This document shows positions 1 to 7,130 of a stretch of DNA of 64,000 bases, in pieces. Source of the DNA: Ruminococcaceae bacterium AM07-15. Its GTDB lineage: Bacteria > Bacillota > Clostridia > Oscillospirales > Butyricicoccaceae. Where the stretch lies: assembly GCA_003477405.1 (NCBI GenBank), contig QUDE01000017.1, positions 7,825 through 71,824 of the forward strand, written 5' to 3'. The notes below the pieces were generated by a model, which saw only the letters and a list, made by a program, of their open reading frames with translations, was not told the DNA's origin and made no database searches. The translations under genes and the position numbers were made by a program. The stretch's first letter is position 1; each line of letters begins with the position of its first letter.

Positions 1-1134
1 GGTATTTCCGTCGTCTTTCAGCAGAGATACCAGGCCACGGCCAGTCGTTGCTTCCACCGGATCCATGCCCGTATGAACGAAGTTATCCCGCAGCTGCTTG
101 ATCAGATTCAAACGATCGCAGACCAATACAAATCTTGGATTTGCCACACGCTTGTCGGCGATAATACGCTTTACAAGCATAACCATTGTCAGGGATTTAC
201 CGCTTCCCTGTGTATGCCAAATGACGCCGCCCCGGCTGAGGCAATCATCCTCACCGTGGATACGACGCATCGTATTTTCAACACCAAAGAACTGCTGATA
301 GCGGGCAACTTTCTTAATGCCACTATCATACAGAATGTAAAAACGAATAATATCAAGCAAGCGCCGTTTGCTGAGCATGGACACAATAACTCGGTCTTGC
401 TCTGTGATATGGCTGTCATCTACATAGCGTTTGGCAGTATCGGTCTGCCACTGCACATCTTCTTCGTGCCACTTGCAGTAGAACTCCTGCTTTGTTCCGG
501 CAGTTCCGTATTTCACAGATTCCGGATTCATAGCAATGGCCAACTGCGTAAACTTAAACAGTTGCGGAATATAATCGGGTTGCCAGTTGCGGACATTCTG
601 CTTCACGCCCTCTTCCACATCTACACTGGACTTCTTACATTCGATCACAACCAAAGGAATGCCATTGACGAGCAGAACAATATCAGGCCGGGCATATTTG
701 CCATTATTTCTCTCTACAGAGAACTCGTCTGTAACTTGCCAGATGTTCTTATCCGGCTCATCCCAGTTAATATAGGAAATATCGAAGGACTGAGTGTTGC
801 CGTCATACAAATGCACATCGCAGCTCTTACCATAAATCAACCTGTCATAGATCGCTTTGCTGGAAAACATTAAACCACGTTCCAGAGGAGCATCCAGTTC
901 CCGAATCGCCTCGCCAATGGCGTCATCCGGGAAGGGGGTCTGCTTTCCCCGGTAAATAAAAGACTGAGAGGCCAAAAATTCCCGCATAACATCAGGAAAA
1001 AGAACATGCGAAAGATGGCCGCGCTTCTGCTCGGCCTCCGCTCTGGGAATATACTGGTAGCCCATGGCTTGTAGTTCTTTCAGCGCTCTGTCCTGGGACT
1101 CCGGGCGCTCATTAAAAATCTGATGATGCGGCAT
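1..1134 (-). CDS. hsdR: Type I restriction enzyme R subunit HsdR (N-terminal 378 aa, cut by window edge)
   Basis: This is the motor and nuclease subunit of a type I restriction-modification enzyme. It uses ATP to translocate DNA and then cuts it. The frame stays open from the ATG at 1134 through base 1, so the 3' part lies outside the window. PD at residues 150-151 and ECK at 165-167 form the RecB-like nuclease signature, and TQGSGKS at 308-314 is the Walker A of the helicase domain. GGAGG precedes the start by 9 nt. It is the last gene of a short unit after the DUF2188 gene and is separated from hsdM and hsdS by a hairpin and a divergent small-RNA locus. Function is certain; whether the enzyme is intact cannot be judged here. 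Confidence 0.95.
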   Translation of the reverse strand, partial: MPHHQIFNERPESQDRALKELQAMGYQYIPRAEAEQKRGHLSHVLFPDVMREFLASQSFIYRGKQTPFPDDAIGEAIRELDAPLERGLMFSSKAIYDRLIYGKSCDVHLYDGNTQSFDISYINWDEPDKNIWQVTDEFSVERNNGKYARPDIVLLVNGIPLVVIECKKSSVDVEEGVKQNVRNWQPDYIPQLFKFTQLAIAMNPESVKYGTAGTKQEFYCKWHEEDVQWQTDTAKRYVDDSHITEQDRVIVSMLSKRRLLDIIRFYILYDSGIKKVARYQQFFGVENTMRRIHGEDDCLSRGGVIWHTQGSGKSLTMVMLVKRIIADKRVANPRFVLVCDRLNLIKQLRDNFVHTGMDPVEATTGRGLVSLLKDDGNT

Positions 1135-1203
1135 AGTGAATACCTCCGACCTGTATGATAAAGAGGCACAGCAGGGCGCTAAGGCCCTGCTGGCCTGTTT
1201 TGA

Positions 1204-1437
1204 TTACTTCTTGTCCCTCGGCGGACAGGGGTCATTGCCGTGACTGTTGGGGTTCTGAATGGTGCCATCCTTGCGGTGGGGAATCAGTTCCGTTCCCTGG
1301 TTGATGCTCATCCTCCTGCCAGCCTCCATGGCCTCTTTCTTAGTCTCGTAATGACCACTGCTGCGCTTTGCGTTTTCACGCTTCACATCCCAACCTCCGT
1401 TGGAATTAGGGACAATATGATGTTCTTTTCTTGCCAT
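1204..1437 (-). CDS. DUF2188 small protein
   Basis: A 77-aa protein that begins MARKEHHIVPNSNGGWDVK and ends NSHGNDPCPPRDKK. It matches the DUF2188 pattern of a conserved HxVPxxxGGWxV N-terminus and GNDPxPPxDK C-terminus. I chose the ATG at 1437, preceded by AGGGGG, over a longer in-frame extension that lacks a ribosome site. The biochemical role of DUF2188 is not known. Here it lies 4 nt after the 70-aa ORF and 69 nt before hsdR, so it is probably co-transcribed with the restriction subunit. Its function in restriction, if any, is inference. Confidence 0.85.
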   Translation of the reverse strand: MARKEHHIVPNSNGGWDVKRENAKRSSGHYETKKEAMEAGRRMSINQGTELIPHRKDGTIQNPNSHGNDPCPPRDKK

Positions 1438-1441
1438 GTGC

Positions 1442-1654
1442 TTACCCCCTATGAGCCTTGGGGCAGCACACTGCGCACCCGTCTGCATCAGAATAGTAGA
1501 CCTTGGCATACCTTACGGCATCTGTCTCGCTGGCGTGCCAACCGAGGTCAATGGACTCTCTGATTTTCAGCGTATTGGCATGTTCGTGCGTATGAACCTC
1601 ATGGTGTAACCCAGGGTTCAGTGTTTGGTTTTTATTTACACAATAGTAGGGCAT
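1442..1654 (-). CDS. Small Cys/His-rich protein of restriction loci, function unknown
   Basis: A 70-aa protein beginning MPYYCVNKNQ and ending in DGCAVCCPKAHRG. From memory, it resembles a family of 60-70 aa proteins with the pattern YYxVNKN...HEVH...DAVxxAKxYY...DGCxxCC, found in many gut Firmicutes, often near mobile or restriction genes. The conserved HEVH and CxxCC...H residues could bind a metal; that is inference. AAAGGA precedes the ATG. It is the first gene of the unit with DUF2188 and hsdR, and its start lies 15 nt from the -35 box of the opposite-strand small RNA promoter. Confidence 0.75.
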   Translation of the reverse strand: MPYYCVNKNQTLNPGLHHEVHTHEHANTLKIRESIDLGWHASETDAVRYAKVYYSDADGCAVCCPKAHRG

Positions 1655-1668
1655 TTGAATCCTTTCTC

Positions 1669-1698
1669 TTGACGATAGTCAAGCCGGCGTGCTATAGT
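1669..1698 (+). promoter_or_regulatory. Strong promoter of a candidate small RNA, with two dyads
   Basis: TTGACG at 1669-1674, an 18-nt spacer and TATAGT at 1693-1698. The -35 box sits in an inverted repeat (CTTGAC-GATA-GTCAAG, 1668-1683) and the -10 box in another (TGCTA-TAGT-TAGCA, 1690-1703). This suggests binding of one or more regulators. It points away from the hsdR unit. Confidence 0.65.
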
Positions 1699-1702
1699 TA
1701 GC

Positions 1703-1776
1703 ACATAAGTTGATGTACGAGTCTGCTTATAATCGAGTGATTAAACTGTTGCCGCGGTTTAATCACTCATTTTTTG
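1703..1776 (+). ncRNA. Candidate small RNA of about 70 nt between hsdS and the hsdR unit
   Basis: A transcript is predicted to start about 6 nt after the -10 box and end at a textbook intrinsic terminator: a perfect 12-bp stem GAGTGATTAAAC/GTTTAATCACTC (1735-1746 and 1757-1768) followed by six T. The 5' part can fold by pairing ATAAG (1706-1710) with CTTAT (1726-1730). All surrounding genes are on the other strand, so neither promoter nor terminator is explained by them. A 24-codon frame starting at ATG 1713 overlaps it but has no ribosome site, so I favour RNA. Identity to a known RNA family was not recognised. Confidence 0.55.
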
Positions 1777-1824
1777 TGCCCTCATAGGCCTTACCACCTT
1801 TCAAGAAATTCACCTATATTTTAG

Positions 1825-1858
1825 GGATGCCGGTGTGGTTGACGCCACACCGGCATCC
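1825..1858 (-). terminator. Hairpin directly after hsdS
   Basis: A perfect 14-bp stem (GGATGCCGGTGTGG pairing with 1845-1858, 6-nt loop) begins 1 nt after the hsdS stop. In the hsdS direction it is followed by CTAAAATA rather than a T run, so it may be a weak terminator or a 3'-end stabiliser. It separates the hsdM/hsdS unit from the hsdR unit. Confidence 0.6.
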
Positions 1859-1859
1859 T

Positions 1860-3164
1860 TTAAGTGTTCACACGCACAAGTCCTGTCAGCAAAAGCTGCA
1901 TCAGGGCTTTTTTCTCGACTTCCATCGCCTTTACTTCGTCCTGGAGCAATTCGATATTCGTGCTTATTGCATCCAATACATTAGCAATTGCTCTTTGTTC
2001 CTCGTGGCCAGGAAAAACTATTTCTACCTTTGCAAAATCCTTTCCACTAACTCCATATACCTTCATGCCGTTTGCATAGTACGCCATTTGTTTCTTGAAC
2101 AGATATGTCTGGAAGCAGTACCTCTTAAAGTGTAAAGTGAGCCTATCGTCACGGCTATGGCAAGGAACTGTGTGCAGGCCGGAAATAAACGTCAAGCCAT
2201 CACAATTTTCTATAACCACGAATTTACTGATCCCGTCATAGTCTTCAGATGCGTCTATAAATACGACATCACCACTGTGGAGATGAGTTTTCTCTGGAGA
2301 GATTCCCTCATACTTAGGAATGGAATCATATTCTTTCGTGGCGTCGATATAATAGCGTTCGTTTGCATGAATATCCCCGTAGTGAAGATAAAGATCCCCT
2401 TCATCCGACAATTCGTCTCTTGATTTTGCCATTGAAGACCCAAAATCAAACAAAGAAGACATTGTCGCTTTTTGCCATATGCTGTTTTCAAAGCCCGGCA
2501 GTCTTACGCCACTGCTGGGATCCAGGAGCTTCTGCATCAGCCATTGCTTCTGGCGGCGCTTTTCCTCAAGTAACTTTTGCTTCAGTTCAAGCGCTCGGTC
2601 GCAGGTCGCCAGAATCTCAACAATCTTTTTCTGTTCTGCAGTGGATGGGATCGGCATGGTAAACTCGCCAAGACGACTAAAGTACATTCTTGTACGCGTG
2701 CTACCCTTTTTCTGTGCACTGCAATAAGCCGTAAACTCCTTCATATTATTCAGATATGCAATAAGCAGATCTTGATGAAGATCATCTGATGTTGTAAAAA
2801 CAGGATACTCTGGACTGACCAAAACAGCGCAGCCCATCTTGTTGACGTTGAAGCGGAAAATGTCATCATCACTCATATGCCTGTAGGTGACATATCCTTC
2901 CGGCACCACACGGAACCCCCCGGCAGTTTCCTCACAACGTTGATCGCTGTAATAATCAGACTGGAGCATAAGCCCCTGTCTTGAGGATGTTGCCAGCGGA
3001 TATCTATCCGTCTCATTAGAAAATTCGTCGTGTGAAACCAGATATTTTCCTATTTTCTCATACTGCCAGTCTTTAGGACGAAGCTGATGGTTTTCTGAAA
3101 GATATCCTTCCGGCACTTCACCGCGGCGAACAGCGTCTATTCTATTCTTGATTGATTCTCTCAT
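1860..3164 (-). CDS. hsdS: Type I restriction-modification specificity subunit HsdS
   Basis: A 434-aa specificity subunit that recognises the bipartite DNA target for both methylation and cleavage. It has the usual layout: target recognition domain 1 at about residues 30-175, a central conserved helix starting EQKKIVEILATCDRALELKQ at about 177, recognition domain 2 at about 215-385, and a C-terminal helix starting EEQRAIANVLDAI. Its length fits a complete two-domain subunit. AGAGGATT precedes the ATG. It lies after dinD and a tiny ORF that ends 3 nt before its start. A second, half-size specificity gene lies at the head of the same operon. Confidence 0.93.
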   Translation of the reverse strand: MRESIKNRIDAVRRGEVPEGYLSENHQLRPKDWQYEKIGKYLVSHDEFSNETDRYPLATSSRQGLMLQSDYYSDQRCEETAGGFRVVPEGYVTYRHMSDDDIFRFNVNKMGCAVLVSPEYPVFTTSDDLHQDLLIAYLNNMKEFTAYCSAQKKGSTRTRMYFSRLGEFTMPIPSTAEQKKIVEILATCDRALELKQKLLEEKRRQKQWLMQKLLDPSSGVRLPGFENSIWQKATMSSLFDFGSSMAKSRDELSDEGDLYLHYGDIHANERYYIDATKEYDSIPKYEGISPEKTHLHSGDVVFIDASEDYDGISKFVVIENCDGLTFISGLHTVPCHSRDDRLTLHFKRYCFQTYLFKKQMAYYANGMKVYGVSGKDFAKVEIVFPGHEEQRAIANVLDAISTNIELLQDEVKAMEVEKKALMQLLLTGLVRVNT

Positions 3165-3167
3165 AAC

Positions 3168-3305
3168 TCAATCCTCTATCTGTAAATTGTGCAGCGCAGT
3201 AGCGAAGCTTGCATCGCCGGTAGAAAATAATGCGAAAGAGTATGCGGCAAATGATGCCGCTTTGGTAAACGCGGGGATAACGTGGGTATTAACAAACTGT
3301 GCCAT
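3168..3305 (-). CDS. Small ORF between dinD and hsdS, unknown
   Basis: A 45-aa frame (begins MAQFVNTHVIPAFTKAASFA). It fills most of the 221-nt gap between dinD and hsdS. I chose the ATG at 3305 because AAAGGAG lies 8 nt upstream; the longer frame starting at 3377 has no ribosome site. Its TGA ends 3 nt before the hsdS ATG, a spacing typical of translational coupling. The sequence is Ala- and Phe-rich and moderately hydrophobic. I recognise no family. It may be a real coupling peptide or a chance frame. Confidence 0.4.
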   Translation of the reverse strand: MAQFVNTHVIPAFTKAASFAAYSFALFSTGDASFATALHNLQIED

Positions 3306-3385
3306 TGGCATCATCTCCTTTGCTCTCATATAGGTCAGTGCGAGCGGGATGCAAGCTGCTGCTGTCTCCACAAACATGTGGTAAA

Positions 3386-4231
3386 TTAATTGTTGTCGCC
3401 AGGCTTCAGCTTTCGCTTTTCCTGTTCACGCTCGATCTGAGCAATGCTCTTTTCTGGTGTGGGCAGATCTTCCGGCATGGTGCCGCCCAGTTCCTTAATA
3501 GTCTGGCGAACCTTCTTTCCGACCTCATAATGAGTGTCATACGCGGCCTGCTTTCCTTGGATATTCTCCCGACGAAGCTTTTCGTCCGTCTGGGTAGCAC
3601 GGAAAAGGTTGGCTGCCAGCTCGGTGCTGCCCATATGATCCAGAATCTTCTGGCTCTTCTTCAGCCCCTTCCGGGCATGAATCTCCTTGGCACCAAGGCC
3701 ACCATACAAGCCCTGATAGCCCTTATTCTGGAAAATGGCATAATCTCTGGGGTCCTCCACGCCGGCCATCTGAGCTGCTTCTGCCAGGGACTTGTTATGA
3801 GCAATCATTTCGTTGCGGATCGCCAGACGCTTCTGATCCTCAGAAAGCTGCTCGTAGTTATCGATCAACTCCTGCTGGCGGGTCTTGACGGCAAAGTAGG
3901 TCTGTCCAACAGCGATAACTTCTTTATTTGGATCGCCATTCATTACGACCAGATAGCACGCATAGCGCGAAAGCATTACATCATCGATTTCACGCTCGGC
4001 TCCAGAACCCAACGGCACCATTTTCGTGACCTCACGAAAATGGTCTTCTACGTCAAAGCCAGTATTCGTACAGGCCTTTTTTGCTCTTTCGATGGCTTTG
4101 TTGAAATTTTCCCATCTTGCGTATTCGAGAACACCCTGCAGTTCACGGGCCAGCCAGTATTCTTCGCCATACTCGTTTACATGCTTGATGCTTTCAAATG
4201 TCTGCTCGCTGTATTTTACAAGTTCACTCAT
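3386..4231 (-). CDS. dinD: DinD-family protein (DNA damage-inducible protein D)
   Basis: A 281-aa protein with an N-terminal BRO-N-like domain (EEYWLARELQGVLEYARWENF at about residues 23-43) and the long charged C-terminal part typical of DinD. E. coli DinD is SOS-induced and inhibits RecA strand exchange. Homologues are often carried inside type I restriction operons, as here. Its ATG overlaps the hsdM stop by 4 nt (ATGA), and AAGGAG precedes the start, so it is co-expressed with the methyltransferase. No LexA-type box was identified. A role in SOS-linked control of restriction is inference. Confidence 0.9.
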   Translation of the reverse strand: MSELVKYSEQTFESIKHVNEYGEEYWLARELQGVLEYARWENFNKAIERAKKACTNTGFDVEDHFREVTKMVPLGSGAEREIDDVMLSRYACYLVVMNGDPNKEVIAVGQTYFAVKTRQQELIDNYEQLSEDQKRLAIRNEMIAHNKSLAEAAQMAGVEDPRDYAIFQNKGYQGLYGGLGAKEIHARKGLKKSQKILDHMGSTELAANLFRATQTDEKLRRENIQGKQAAYDTHYEVGKKVRQTIKELGGTMPEDLPTPEKSIAQIEREQEKRKLKPGDNN

Positions 4232-5814
4232 AAGCCAAGCTCCTTCAAATACTGTGCCATCTGGGCTTCAACCACTGCGATTTCAGCCTTAATGCGCTCG
4301 ATATTACCCTGTACCTCCTCAATGTCGATCAATTCTTCCTCCTCGAAGGTGTCCACATAGCGGGGAATGTTCAAGTTAAACTCATTGGCCTGGATTTCCT
4401 CGAAAGATGCCACATGTGCAAAGCGCTCTACATCCACACGCTCGGTGTAGGCGCGGAAAATGTCATCGATATGGTTCTGATCCAGTTTGTTCTGGTTTTT
4501 ATCCTTGCGATATCTCAGGTTTCCGTTTGCATCCTTCCCGGAAGCGTCAATGAAGAGGACATCGCTGGTGGCGCGGTTCTTCTTAAACACCAGAATACAT
4601 GCAGGGATAGAGGTTCCGTAGAACAGGTTCGCAGGAAGACCAATTACAGCGTCCAGCAGATTTTTCTCAATGACCGTCTGACGGATACGACCCTCTGCAG
4701 AGCCACGGAACAAAACACCGTGAGGGACAACTGCTGCCATACGACCGTTGCTGCGCAGAGAGTGAAGCATATGCAGTAGGAATGCCCAGTCGCCCTTGCT
4801 GGCAGGAGGCACACCCCAATCGAAGCGATGGAACCGGTCGAGATTGGCAGTCATCTTGAACTTCTTTTCCTTGTCGCTGGCACCATCCTCTTGGCCGCCA
4901 GGGTTGAAGCCTTCCGCCCATTTATCCAGCGAGAAGGGCATGTTGGCGACAATTACGTCGAACTGCTTCAGATTTCCGTCGGAATCCAGATGTTGGGGAT
5001 TGGCCAAGGTATCGCCCCAGGCAATGTCGTTGGGATTAACATGGATACCGTGGATAAAAAGGTTCATTCTGGCCATGGACCAAGAAGATCCATTCATTTC
5101 CTGACCGTAGATTGCAACCTGATCCAAATTGCCCGCCTGACGGGCGGTACGAATCAGCAGAGAAGCCGATCCGCAAGTGGGGTCGTAGATGGAATCTCCT
5201 GCGCGCGGACCGGTTAACATGCCCATCAGTTCGGACACCATGCTCGGGGTGAAGAAGCTGCCCGCTTTCTTTCCAGCCTCGGCGGCAAATTCGCCTACCA
5301 TGTATTCATAGGCGTCACCGATTACATATGCAGGATCTTCGCCGGGGCCTACCTCGATCTGAGAAGGTTCCAGGCACAGGGGCTTAAAGTCCTCCAACAA
5401 TGTGCGGAGTTTTGTGACTTTCTGCTGAGGGTTGCCCAGCATGGACTCGCTGTTGAAGTTAATACTGCGGAACACGCCGCGAAGTTCGGTGTTGCTGTCC
5501 TGGATGCCCTGCAGTGCGGTATTGATCATCTCACCGATTTTGGGGTCGAAGCGATTATCATACAGGTAATCAAAGCGCTCTTTTTCACCAAGGACGAACG
5601 GAAGGTTCTTCTTAGCGCGGTCGATACGGATCTGATTTCCCTTGTATTTTTCCTCCAGTTCTTTCAAAAACTCCTTATAGGTATCATCCAGATACTTCAG
5701 AAACAGCATAGAGAGGACAAAGTCCTTATAGTTCGCGGCATCAATTGTGCCGCGGAATGTGCCTGCTGCTTTCCACAGCGTCGCCTGAATATCCTGAGAA
5801 GTAGTCTTGCTCAT
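4228..5814 (-). CDS. hsdM: Type I restriction-modification DNA methyltransferase HsdM
   Basis: A 528-aa adenine-N6 methyltransferase subunit that protects host DNA together with HsdS. An N-terminal helical HsdM domain is followed by FFTP (187-190), the SAM-binding motif I DPTCGSASLL (211-220), and catalytic motif IV NMPF (291-294), a tolerated variant of NPPF. It overlaps the upstream half-hsdS and the downstream dinD by 4 nt each, so the three genes are translationally coupled. GGAGG lies ahead of the start. Its length is normal for the family. Confidence 0.96.
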   Translation of the reverse strand: MSKTTSQDIQATLWKAAGTFRGTIDAANYKDFVLSMLFLKYLDDTYKEFLKELEEKYKGNQIRIDRAKKNLPFVLGEKERFDYLYDNRFDPKIGEMINTALQGIQDSNTELRGVFRSINFNSESMLGNPQQKVTKLRTLLEDFKPLCLEPSQIEVGPGEDPAYVIGDAYEYMVGEFAAEAGKKAGSFFTPSMVSELMGMLTGPRAGDSIYDPTCGSASLLIRTARQAGNLDQVAIYGQEMNGSSWSMARMNLFIHGIHVNPNDIAWGDTLANPQHLDSDGNLKQFDVIVANMPFSLDKWAEGFNPGGQEDGASDKEKKFKMTANLDRFHRFDWGVPPASKGDWAFLLHMLHSLRSNGRMAAVVPHGVLFRGSAEGRIRQTVIEKNLLDAVIGLPANLFYGTSIPACILVFKKNRATSDVLFIDASGKDANGNLRYRKDKNQNKLDQNHIDDIFRAYTERVDVERFAHVASFEEIQANEFNLNIPRYVDTFEEEELIDIEEVQGNIERIKAEIAVVEAQMAQYLKELGL

Positions 5815-6392
5815 TTTTCTTTTCCTCCACCGCTTATTATTTTCGAAGCCAACATCGACACCAAGCGGTCGTTTTCGGCCATATACTTATTTAAAAGTTG
5901 TTTCCGCTGGCGGCTTAGTTTCCAGATTGCACCAACCTTTTGTTGCTCGACTATTGGAATAATAGGAATCGTAATCCCGGCCAGCTTTTTTACGGACACT
6001 GCCTTAATTGCTGCTGCACTACCTGTTACATGTTCTACTTGGCCAAGGATTTCTTTCTGCTCCAGAAGATATCCGAGGTAGTGCGGGTCTACATCGCCAC
6101 CCGGTCTTACGACAAGCAGATTTTGAGATGCTACCATACCGACGGTTTCAAGATCTACTACATGTACAAATGAGGGATTCAATCGCTTAACAAGAATATC
6201 GCCAACCATCAGTTTCTGCTTTTCGGAAACCTCGTCATTCCGCTTTTGCCATTCAACGGCACCAATAGTGCCTGTATCGGAAAAACTGTTTGGCTGAACA
6301 ACTCCATATCGATAGTTGCCGACATCCCCAAGCCCCGTCATGCCGGCCATCACTTCGGCTACTTCACCAAGGCGTCTTTCAATAGGGCGCAT
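5811..6392 (-). CDS. Half-size type I specificity subunit (single recognition domain)
   Basis: A 193-aa HsdS-type protein with one target recognition domain (residues about 5-150) and one C-terminal conserved helix (IVEQQKVGAIWKLSRQRKQ at about 150-168). I chose the ATG at 6392 because AAGGAGGG lies 7 nt upstream; a longer frame to 6425 has no such site. It is the first gene of the operon and overlaps hsdM by 4 nt. Half-subunits of other type I enzymes work as dimers and recognise symmetric targets. With the full HsdS downstream, one HsdM may serve two specificities. Loss of the other half by deletion is the alternative. Confidence 0.85.
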   Translation of the reverse strand: MRPIERRLGEVAEVMAGMTGLGDVGNYRYGVVQPNSFSDTGTIGAVEWQKRNDEVSEKQKLMVGDILVKRLNPSFVHVVDLETVGMVASQNLLVVRPGGDVDPHYLGYLLEQKEILGQVEHVTGSAAAIKAVSVKKLAGITIPIIPIVEQQKVGAIWKLSRQRKQLLNKYMAENDRLVSMLASKIISGGGKEK

Positions 6393-6415
6393 CGGACATC
6401 CCTCCTTCCATAAAC

Positions 6416-6444
6416 AATATAGCATCTACTGCCAAAGAAGTCAA
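6416..6444 (-). promoter_or_regulatory. Promoter of the hsdS(half)-hsdM-dinD-hsdS operon
   Basis: TTGACT, 17-nt spacer, TATATT on the minus strand, 23 nt ahead of the first start codon. Just upstream (6455-6469) is AGTTAA-GCG-TTAACT, a dyad that could bind a regulator. Confidence 0.75.
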
Positions 6445-6535
6445 GAATATTTTTAGTTAAGCGTTAACTTCGTATATTTTGCTGTTGGGAGAATTAATGC
6501 AGCTGCTATTGACGTTTAATTCGTTGTTATCGCAA

Positions 6536-6574
6536 AACAAAAAGCGCCCATCAGTCATCTGGCCGATGAGCGCT
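6536..6574 (-). terminator. Intrinsic terminator of the DUF6061 gene
   Basis: The stem AGCGCTCATC/GATGGGCGCT (one mismatch) is followed by TTTTTGTTTT on the minus strand. It lies between the DUF6061 gene and the restriction operon promoter, and isolates the two. Confidence 0.75.
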
Positions 6575-6612
6575 GCGTTATATGTTCAATTATTCTGCCA
6601 TGGCTTCCACTA

Positions 6613-6864
6613 TCAATCGAGATCTAACTGCGGAGTCTCCGTTACGGTTCGCAGGTATTCTTCCGGATCGCCATTCAAAATCAATTCTGCATAGGACAGC
6701 GGATCGTTGTAGATGAGCCAGTCCAGTTCAGACCGCTGGAAACAGCTATTTGCCACTTCATCCTCAACAGCGGCACAATCAATAGAAATCATGCTGCCGT
6801 TAGAATATTTTAGCTCCACACAGGCGGTGTCGATATTAAACTCACAGGAAACTAGTTGTTTCAT
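6613..6864 (-). CDS. DUF6061 small protein
   Basis: An 83-aa acidic protein (MKQLVSCEFNIDTACVELKY...). It matches the DUF6061 pattern of CEFNxDxACVEL, then IDCxAVExEVAxxxxxRSELDWLIYNDPLxY and a C-terminal LNGDPExYL. The ATG at 6864 has GGAGGT 7 nt upstream and was preferred over a start at 6879. These proteins are common on mobile or accessory DNA of Clostridia; the function is unknown. It has its own terminator and probably forms a monocistronic unit at the edge of the island. Confidence 0.8.
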   Translation of the reverse strand: MKQLVSCEFNIDTACVELKYSNGSMISIDCAAVEDEVANSCFQRSELDWLIYNDPLSYAELILNGDPEEYLRTVTETPQLDLD

Positions 6865-6929
6865 GGGATGTACCTCCAAAATTTGATGTTCTGGAAGTAG
6901 TGTAAGCGTGGGTTTGTGGTGTGGTATCC

Positions 6930-7058
6930 TTAACTATGGGAAACTTCGGTTTCCCATTTGGAGATGGTCTGGCGGCTGACTCCCAGCTGCTCCGCCACAT
7001 TTTCCTGGGAGAGGCCGCTTTTCTTCCGGGCCTGATACAGGCTTTTTCCCAAACTCAT
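6930..7058 (-). pseudogene. Truncated XRE-type HTH regulator
   Basis: A 42-aa frame (MSLGKSLYQARKKSGLSQEN...) that is a clear Cro/C1-type helix-turn-helix with VAEQLGVSRQTISKWE, preceded by GGAGG. Complete relatives continue with a PDxxxLxxLAxxFxVSxDxL segment. Here the frame stops right after WETEVSHS, within a perfect 8-bp stem-loop. I read it as a remnant cut at the edge of the accessory region, although a minimal HTH peptide cannot be excluded. Confidence 0.6.
6937..6956. repeat. Perfect stem-loop with TTCG loop at the end of the truncated HTH gene
   Basis: TGGGAAAC-TTCG-GTTTCCCA is a perfect 8-bp stem with a stable tetraloop, formed by the last HTH codons. No T run follows on either side. 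It could be a terminator relic or the footprint of the event that truncated the gene. Confidence 0.5.
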
Positions 7059-7130
7059 ATACTTCCTCCTCATCGGCTGTTTTTCTCTATTATACCGGCT
7101 TACTTTTGCCAATACCACCAAGGCACTCTG

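Noticed and set aside
1713..1787. 24-codon frame overlapping the candidate small RNA
   Set aside because: No ribosome site, and most codons fall within the terminator stem, so RNA is the better reading.
1860..6392. Invertible specificity-gene (shufflon) arrangement
   Set aside because: No repeated or inverted segments were found between the half-S and full HsdS genes, and no recombinase gene is present.
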